Source: Faecalicatena orotica
GTDB lineage: Bacteria > Bacillota > Clostridia > Lachnospirales > Lachnospiraceae
Direction of reading: 5' to 3'
DNA length: 64,000 nt
Assembly (NCBI RefSeq): GCF_003149245.1
Contig: NZ_QGDL01000020.1
Span: 1 to 64,000, forward strand
Each line of letters starts with the position of its first letter. Position 1 is the stretch's first letter. The notes beneath the pieces are model-generated. The model worked only from the letters and a program-made list of their open reading frames with translations. It was not told the origin of the DNA and ran no database searches. This document shows positions 58,542 through 64,000 of the stretch, in pieces. Both the position numbers and the translations under genes were made by a program.

Positions 58542-60449
58542 ATGATACATTGGTCACTTGCAGGGGAATACATGGCATTTATTGTCATTGTTGTGCTGAT
58601 CTTATACTTTTATGAAAGGCGTACGGTTATTAACGCGAGAGAAAAATTATACCGTGTATGTCTTTGGCTTTCGCTGTTTTCTATTATTCTGGATGCGGTA
58701 TCTGTGTTTGCGGCAGGGCACAGAGGTACCCCGTATGGGGTCAATATGGCTCTGAACAGCATTTATTTCATGCTCACGGTCATCATATGTTCAATAATTG
58801 CTGCATATGTGTTTATTATGATGCTGGCGCATGTATATGATAAGAAGTGTCTGATACGTGCCGTCAAAGGGCTGGCAGCAGTGAATATCATTTATTTTGC
58901 GGCACTGATTACTAATATCAGGACAGGAATTCTTTTCTATTTTGATAATGCCGGAAGGTACCACAGGGGAGTACTGAATGTATTGGGGTATGGAGTAATG
59001 GCGGCTGAGATTGTGATGGTTTACATCTGCTATTGGAGGAACCGTCCAAGTGTCAGTGAATCGATTGTAAGGATTATCCGCACATTACCGCCAATCATTG
59101 CACTGATGTGTATTTTCCAACTATGTTATCCTGATATGCTCATGAACGGGACTGGCATGGCTATTGCCAATTTGATTCTTTTCATTAGTTTCCAGAATCG
59201 GGAATTTAAGAAAGATCATCTGACAAAGGTGGGCAACCGGGAGAGCTTTTTTGAGAATATCTCTCTGCGGCTTGCAGGGAGACAGCATTTCCAGGTTGTT
59301 ATGGCAGCACTTAGAAAGTTTGATGTCATCAACAAAAACTACGGACATCAGAAAGGCGATGAATTTCTCTATACAATTGCAACTGAATTGAGCAGGATTA
59401 TTCCCAAGGCAGAAGTTTTCCGATTCGGAAATGTAGAATTTGCCCTGATTATTCCTTTTGAATCAGAAGAAAAGTCAAAAGAGAATTACAGCATTGTGAA
59501 AAAGAGATGCCAGGGCGTCTGGTCAGTGGGGGATATACATACACATATTAAAACAGCATTTATGTATCTTGACTGTGTTGGTCAGCAGCTTACACCGTCG
59601 CAGCTGATGGACCATCTGGAATATGCGATTCAGAAGGCGAAGGAAGCACCTGACCGCAGTATCCATTTTGCGGAGTCAGAGATACAGAAATATGAAGAAG
59701 ATAAGAAGATTCTGGAGATCATGCAGCGGTCTGTGGAACTGAGAAGGTTCAGAGTCTGGTATCAGCCTGTTCGCCATAAAGACGGCAGTTTCAGTTCTGC
59801 AGAAGCATTGCTGAGACTGAATGACTATGAGGGCAATCCGGTGCCTCCGTCCAGATTCATCCCCATTGCTGAGGAATCCGGACTGATTGATGAACTGAGC
59901 TGGATTGTGTTGGAAGAAGTGTGTGAACTGTTAGAAAGGAATCCGGAGAGCAGTATTAAGAGTATTTCCATCAATTTATCTATGCAGCAGTTTGCGGATG
60001 CAGGAATTGAAAAACGGATTCTGGACTGCCTGAAACGACACCATCTGCAGCCCGGCAGACTTAAGATAGAGGTAACGGAACGGGTGCTTCTTCAGGATAT
60101 GAGATACATGAAGAATGTGATGCATAATATGAACAGGGCTGGCATCGGGTTTTATCTGGATGATTTTGGAACTGGCTACTCGAATCTGGCCAGTGTACTA
60201 GAGTTTCCGTTCGAGTGTGTGAAAATAGACCGCAGCCTGCTGATAGGCTTCCCGGGGAATACAGATTCAGAAGTGCTTATAAAGACACTGATCGATCTTT
60301 TCCACAGCCTTGGCCAGGTCGTTGTAGTGGAAGGGATTGAGAAGGCGGATCAGGCAGAACTTCTGAGAGAGATGGGGGCGGACAGGATTCAGGGGTATTA
60401 TTACAGCAAGCCTCTGCCGGAAGAAATATTTGCCAAAGATTATCTGTAA
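58542..60449 (+). CDS. EAL-domain protein with membrane sensor and degenerate GGDEF domain
   Basis: A 635-residue protein. Residues 1-215 contain about seven membrane segments forming a sensor. A GGDEF-like domain (about 230-380) has lost its signature (RFGNVEFAL in place of GGEEF), so it should not make cyclic di-GMP. The EAL domain (about 395-635) keeps SAEALLRL, INLSMQQF, EVTERVLL, LDDFGTGYSN, KIDRSLL and VVEGIE, so phosphodiesterase activity on cyclic di-GMP is likely. TATAAT at 58503-58508 is close upstream. An alternative start lies eight codons earlier; neither has a strong ribosome site. Confidence 0.9.
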   Translation: MIHWSLAGEYMAFIVIVVLILYFYERRTVINAREKLYRVCLWLSLFSIILDAVSVFAAGHRGTPYGVNMALNSIYFMLTVIICSIIAAYVFIMMLAHVYDKKCLIRAVKGLAAVNIIYFAALITNIRTGILFYFDNAGRYHRGVLNVLGYGVMAAEIVMVYICYWRNRPSVSESIVRIIRTLPPIIALMCIFQLCYPDMLMNGTGMAIANLILFISFQNREFKKDHLTKVGNRESFFENISLRLAGRQHFQVVMAALRKFDVINKNYGHQKGDEFLYTIATELSRIIPKAEVFRFGNVEFALIIPFESEEKSKENYSIVKKRCQGVWSVGDIHTHIKTAFMYLDCVGQQLTPSQLMDHLEYAIQKAKEAPDRSIHFAESEIQKYEEDKKILEIMQRSVELRRFRVWYQPVRHKDGSFSSAEALLRLNDYEGNPVPPSRFIPIAEESGLIDELSWIVLEEVCELLERNPESSIKSISINLSMQQFADAGIEKRILDCLKRHHLQPGRLKIEVTERVLLQDMRYMKNVMHNMNRAGIGFYLDDFGTGYSNLASVLEFPFECVKIDRSLLIGFPGNTDSEVLIKTLIDLFHSLGQVVVVEGIEKADQAELLREMGADRIQGYYYSKPLPEEIFAKDYL

Positions 60450-60537
60450 ATAACTATCTATTTTCAGTTAAAATGAGTTATAATAAAGCTAACTAAAAGG
60501 CGGTAAATCTATTTGTCAGAGAAAAGGAGCTGAGAGT

Positions 60538-61170
60538 ATGACAGAACACACGATTATAACAATTGGCAGACAGTTTGGCAGTGGCGGACATGAGATTGGA
60601 AACCGTCTGGCAGAACGTCTGGACATTCCTCTTTATGACCATAACCTGATCAGAATGGCTGCAAAGGAGCTGAAGGTCAGTGATGAGGAGGCGTCCCGTG
60701 TAGATGAGACGATTCTGGGCAAGTTTCTGTCGGCCTATGTGGTTGGCACAGGGGATTATACAGCGTTTATGGGAACGGATGTCTATGGCACACCTTTAAG
60801 TGACAGGATGTATGAGACGCAGACCGGTATCATAAAGAAGCTGGCAGACAGGAGTTCCTGTATTTTTGTTGGCAGATGTGCGGATTATGTGCTCGGGGAT
60901 TATTCAAATTGTATTAATGTATTTATTTACTCTTATAAAGAAGACCGGATCCGGAGAATTTCTAATATTTATAAGTTGACTGAAAAGCAGGCCTGGGATA
61001 AAATCAAGAAGGTCGATAAGGAACGTAAACTGTATTATGAGGCACATACCGGGCGCGAATGGGGCAGTGCCGAGTCCCATGAGATGGTATTCAATGTAAG
61101 CCTGATGGGTGTGGATAGTGTAGTAGATGCACTGGAAGCCATTTACAGAACGTGGGAAGGTAGAAAGTAA
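60538..61170 (+). CDS. Cytidylate-kinase-like family protein
   Basis: A 210-residue P-loop-type protein beginning MTEHTIITIGRQFGSGGHEI, typical of the cytidylate-kinase-like family found in many Clostridia. RLDIPLYDHNLIRMAAKE and SSCIFVGRCADYVL are also typical. The canonical P-loop GxxGxGK(S/T) is changed to GRQFGSGG, so true CMP kinase activity is doubtful. AAAAGGAG precedes the start. Its stop overlaps the next start by one base. Confidence 0.88.
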   Translation: MTEHTIITIGRQFGSGGHEIGNRLAERLDIPLYDHNLIRMAAKELKVSDEEASRVDETILGKFLSAYVVGTGDYTAFMGTDVYGTPLSDRMYETQTGIIKKLADRSSCIFVGRCADYVLGDYSNCINVFIYSYKEDRIRRISNIYKLTEKQAWDKIKKVDKERKLYYEAHTGREWGSAESHEMVFNVSLMGVDSVVDALEAIYRTWEGRK

Positions 61171-61397
61171 TGAATAAACATGGAAAGAAAATGGTTGCTC
61201 CGGTAATTATTACAGTACTTTTATTATTATATTTTATCGGCTTTGCTGTAGTTGTATTTTTACTCAGGCCGCCATTAGCAGCATGTATTATTGGAGCGGT
61301 TATCCCTCTTGCACTTGCAGGAGTAGCACTTGGGGTATGCATCCAGAGAATTAGAGAGATAAGGAGTGGAGAAGAAGATGATCTTAGTAAATACTGA
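61170..61397 (+). CDS. Small membrane protein
   Basis: A 75-residue protein with two membrane segments (about residues 7-30 and 35-55), then a charged tail RIREIRSGEEDDLSKY. The start overlaps the previous stop and the end overlaps the next gene by 20 bases, so it is clearly part of this operon. No family is recognised; it may anchor or assist the YbjQ-family protein encoded next. Confidence 0.7.
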   Translation: MNKHGKKMVAPVIITVLLLLYFIGFAVVVFLLRPPLAACIIGAVIPLALAGVALGVCIQRIREIRSGEEDDLSKY

Positions 61398-61692
61398 TTA
61401 TATATCAGGAAAGAAGTTTGAAATGCTCGGACTGGTTAAGGGCAGCACCATTCAGTCAAAGAACGTAGGAAAAGACATTACACAAAGTTTTAAGACTCTG
61501 GTCGGAGGCGAATTAAAAGCTTACAATGAGATGATGAATGATGCAAGGGCCCTTGCGACGAAGCGTATGACAGAGGAAGCCGAGAGGCTGGGAGCGGATG
61601 CGGTTGTCAATATCCGTTATGCTTCCGCGGCCGTCATGGCAGGAGCGGCAGAAGTAATGGCCTATGGGACGGCAGTGAAGTTCGTGGATTAG
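61378..61692 (+). CDS. YbjQ/UPF0145-family protein
   Basis: A 104-residue protein beginning MILVNTDYISGKKFEMLGLV with KGSTIQSKNVGKDITQSFKT and the C-terminal EAERLGADAVVNIRYASAAV, all hallmarks of the UPF0145 group. The family forms pentamers and is sometimes annotated as heavy-metal-binding; its function is not settled. The start follows GGAGAAG; an in-frame ATG four codons earlier lies in the ribosome site. Confidence 0.92.
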   Translation: MILVNTDYISGKKFEMLGLVKGSTIQSKNVGKDITQSFKTLVGGELKAYNEMMNDARALATKRMTEEAERLGADAVVNIRYASAAVMAGAAEVMAYGTAVKFVD

Positions 61693-61696
61693 AGAT

Positions 61697-62815
61697 ATGC
61701 AAAAAAGGGCTATTAGAAACAAAATAATTTCAATATTCATGGCGGCTTTTCTGCTTTGTATAGGCTGGATGACAGGCTTACAAGGAGCAGAAGCCGCCGG
61801 GACAGAAAGCAGTAATAGTTTACTTGAAGTGCACTACATAGATGTAGGGCAGGGGGATGCGACGCTCATCAAGTCAGATGGACATGCAATGCTGATCGAT
61901 GCAGGAAATAACAACAAAGGAACTGCTGTTCAGAGTTATCTCCAGAAGCAGGGAATCAAGAAGCTGGATTATGTAATCGGGACCCATCCGGACGCAGACC
62001 ACATTGGGGGACTGGATGTCATTATCTATAAATTTGACTGCACTACAGTAATGATGCCAGATTACAGTAAGGATACGAAAACATATGAAGAGGTTGTAGA
62101 CACACTGAAGGCAAAAAACTATAAAGCACTTCACCCGAAGACGGGAGACACCTATCAGCTGGGGGATGCTTCCTTTACAGTAACGGCCCCGTCAGAGCGT
62201 AAATATGACAGCGCGAATGACTACTCTATTGCAATCAGACTGGAACATGGAGACAACCATTTTCTGTTTGTGGGAGACGCAGAAGAGGAATCAGAACAGG
62301 AAATGTTGAAAACAAAGCAGAAACTGTCCGCGGATGTGTATAAAGTTAGTCATCACGGCAGCAGGAGCGGGACAACAGAGGGCTTTTTAAAAGCAGTGAA
62401 CCCGCAGTATGCAGTGATTAGCTGCGGGGAAGACAATTCATATGGACATCCCCATGCAGAAGTGATGAACCTGTTGAGAACAGAGGGAATAAAAGTTTTC
62501 AGGACGGATGAGCAGGGAACGATAGTTGCTGTCTCAGATGGTAAGAAGATTACATGGAATATGTCGCCCGATGAAAGCTGGAGAGCAGGAGAACCAAAAG
62601 GAACCCGTTCAGATGCAGAACCGGCAGTAAAGAACACGAAAGAAGAGAAAAATGGCGGCTCCTATATTCTGAATACAAATACAAAGAAAGTCCATCGTCC
62701 TTCCTGCAGCAGTGTGAAAAAGATGGCAGATAAAAATAAGAAAAAAACAAAAAAATCTCTGAAAGAATTGGAGAAAGAAGGCTATACACCATGTCAGAAC
62801 TGTATGGATAAATAA
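61697..62815 (+). CDS. Secreted ComEC-like metallo-beta-lactamase-fold protein with Cys-rich tail
   Basis: A 372-residue protein. A signal peptide is present (residues 1-31, IFMAAFLLCIGWMTGLQGAE). The MBL domain shows HYIDVGQGDATLI, GTHPDADHIGGLD (metal His/Asp set), FVGDAEEESE and YKVSHHGSRSGT, as in the soluble domain of ComEC. The C-terminal 45 residues (KVHRPSCSSVKKMA and TPCQNC) form a small Cys-motif domain of the Ada zinc-finger type often found on such secreted nucleases. An extracellular nuclease or phosphodiesterase is likely. Confidence 0.88.
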   Translation: MQKRAIRNKIISIFMAAFLLCIGWMTGLQGAEAAGTESSNSLLEVHYIDVGQGDATLIKSDGHAMLIDAGNNNKGTAVQSYLQKQGIKKLDYVIGTHPDADHIGGLDVIIYKFDCTTVMMPDYSKDTKTYEEVVDTLKAKNYKALHPKTGDTYQLGDASFTVTAPSERKYDSANDYSIAIRLEHGDNHFLFVGDAEEESEQEMLKTKQKLSADVYKVSHHGSRSGTTEGFLKAVNPQYAVISCGEDNSYGHPHAEVMNLLRTEGIKVFRTDEQGTIVAVSDGKKITWNMSPDESWRAGEPKGTRSDAEPAVKNTKEEKNGGSYILNTNTKKVHRPSCSSVKKMADKNKKKTKKSLKELEKEGYTPCQNCMDK

Positions 62816-62833
62816 GATCAGTTTATGCGGGCA

Positions 62834-62900
62834 TAAAAAAGAACCGGCCAGTAATAACGCTTAAAAAAAGCGGATTACTGGCCGGTTCTTTGTCTTTTAA
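62834..62900. terminator. Bidirectional terminator
   Basis: AAAAAAGAACCGGCCAGTAA pairs with the reverse complement TTACTGGCCGGTTCTTT around an inner CGCTT/AAGCG hairpin. It serves both convergent genes. Confidence 0.9.
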
Positions 62901-63821
62901 TCAGTGTATTAAAAATCCGGCGATAAAGGTGACAACCGGTATGGTGACCATTGACAAAACGGTTGAGAAAGCAAATATTTCCGAGGCGTATGTATAATTT
63001 CTGTCATAGCGTATAGCCATCATAGTCATAGTCGTAGCAGTCGGGCAGGCAGCCGCGATCAGTGTGGTGTAGGCAATATCATGGCTGATTCTGGTGATAT
63101 AAAGGAACAGGGTTACAAGCAGCGGCATCACAATCAGTTTTAAAAAGCTGACCCAGTATATATGCAGGTTGGAAAAAATCCGTTTCAAATCTGCCTGTGC
63201 AACAGAAAATCCAGCAACCATCATGGCGAGCGGTGTATTCATGTCTGCAACATAATTCATTGATGCGAGGACCGTCGCCGGAATACGGAACCTGATAAAA
63301 AATAATACAATTGCCGCAAGGGTGGCAATAATCATGGGTGAGAGAAGCCCCTCTTTAAGCTGTTTTAAGGAAAACTTATTCTCCAGAAGACTGAGTCCGT
63401 GCGTCCAGGTGAAAAGATTGAACACCGTCATATATGCCGTGAGGTAGAAGACTCCTTCGTTCCCAAGAACGCTGTATATCAAAGGAATGCCGATAAAGCC
63501 ACAATTGGAGTAGACAGCGCCGAAGCGGTCGAGATAATACTCCGGATTATTCTTCTCCGGTACAAGAAACCTTGCCATAACGATCCCGATGATGTGGGAT
63601 ACACATGCAGCGACAAATGCAATCAGAAGACCTTTTACAAGGCCTGCGTTGTAATCGGTCTGATAGACAGTAATGATCAGACAAGGATTCACAACCATAA
63701 GCAGGAGATTGGAAATCGCTTTATTCCCCTCCTGTGTGACAACTTTCAGTTTATAACAGATGAAAGCCAGTATCATAATGATAAGCATTTTTAACAATTG
63801 GTTGAAGATCAATACAAACAT
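62901..63821 (-). CDS. AEC-family transporter
   Basis: A 306-residue membrane protein with ten hydrophobic segments. It belongs to the auxin efflux carrier type: NLLLMVVNPCLIITVYQTDY near residue 40, FGAVYSNCGFIGIPLIYSVL near residue 105, and AACPTATTMTMMAIRYD near the C-terminus. Bacterial relatives move malate, malonate or other organic acids; the substrate here is not known. It is monocistronic. Beyond its start the window ends in AT-rich sequence with a small hairpin (AGACAGCC/GGCTGTC, near 63850) and a TTGACT near 63968. Confidence 0.92.
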   Translation of the reverse strand: MFVLIFNQLLKMLIIMILAFICYKLKVVTQEGNKAISNLLLMVVNPCLIITVYQTDYNAGLVKGLLIAFVAACVSHIIGIVMARFLVPEKNNPEYYLDRFGAVYSNCGFIGIPLIYSVLGNEGVFYLTAYMTVFNLFTWTHGLSLLENKFSLKQLKEGLLSPMIIATLAAIVLFFIRFRIPATVLASMNYVADMNTPLAMMVAGFSVAQADLKRIFSNLHIYWVSFLKLIVMPLLVTLFLYITRISHDIAYTTLIAAACPTATTMTMMAIRYDRNYTYASEIFAFSTVLSMVTIPVVTFIAGFLIH

Positions 63822-64000
63822 AGTAATTACTTTACCCTCTCATAGATTAAGACAGCCTTCCGGCTGTCCAGTAAAGTATACTTGATATTTTCTGAAAAAG
63901 CAATCCTACAAAAAATAAGTAAAAGGAAAGAGGTTGTGCAAAATAGACAAAAAATAACGTAAGAAATTGACTATACTGTCGAAAAGATCTATTCCGTGTT

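Overview
The window looks like a chromosome segment of a gut-type Firmicute of the Clostridia, most likely a Lachnospiraceae relative. The evidence is the moderate GC content, strong AGGAGG ribosome sites, a pyruvate phosphate dikinase, tandem M18 aminopeptidases, a LicT/BglP sugar system, many GntR/ABC carbohydrate loci and a type I-C CRISPR-Cas system with a WYL regulator. I cannot name the species from sequence alone. No rRNA or tRNA genes were seen.

Layout: 1-9.1 kb carries a truncated IS30-type transposase, glycyl-tRNA synthetase, a REP-associated tyrosine transposase inside nested inverted repeats, two paralogous M18 aminopeptidases, a small palindromic MITE-like element, and ppdK. 9.2-18.1 kb is a nucleoside/S-adenosylmethionine salvage locus. 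A GntR-UTRA repressor faces an operon of a GNAT protein, a GPH-type symporter, two SAM hydroxide adenosyltransferase paralogues, adenosine deaminase, phosphopentomutase, purine nucleoside phosphorylase and an unusual membrane-protein/carbonic-anhydrase fusion. Read as a pathway: SAM gives methionine plus adenosine, then inosine, then hypoxanthine plus ribose-1-phosphate, then ribose-5-phosphate. 18.2-29.8 kb is a glycoside locus: a FadR-type regulator, a sugar ABC transporter, a GH106-like alpha-L-rhamnosidase, a PLP-dependent lyase, and a divergent pair of a glycosidase-like protein and a uroporphyrinogen-decarboxylase-like protein. A shared GGTCAGACC site precedes the regulator and the transporter.

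29.8-35.3 kb is a two-component system with an FtsX-type ABC exporter, with a dyad operator in front of the permease gene. Then follow a CPBP protease, a DUF4474-like protein with a Cys/Pro-rich tail, and a beta-glucoside PTS operon (licT, bglP-like, GH1) controlled by a ribonucleic antiterminator.

43.0-54.7 kb is a complete type I-C CRISPR-Cas system (WYL regulator, cas3, cas5c, cas8c, cas7c, cas4, cas1, cas2). Its architecture is unusual. Four near-identical leaders are present and each is preceded by cas2 sequence: the intact gene once, and decayed 3' fragments three times. One array lies between cas3 and cas5c, so it probably forms part of the 5' leader of the Cascade mRNA. The canonical position after cas2 holds only one degenerate repeat. 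Two more arrays lie downstream, separated by a RelE-type toxin-antitoxin cluster. This duplicated leader-array layout is the most interesting feature of the window.

54.8-64 kb holds an AraC regulator, a MATE exporter, a YitT-family membrane protein, an EAL-domain protein, a cytidylate-kinase-like protein, a small membrane protein, a YbjQ-family protein, a secreted ComEC-like metallo-beta-lactamase-fold protein and an AEC-family transporter.
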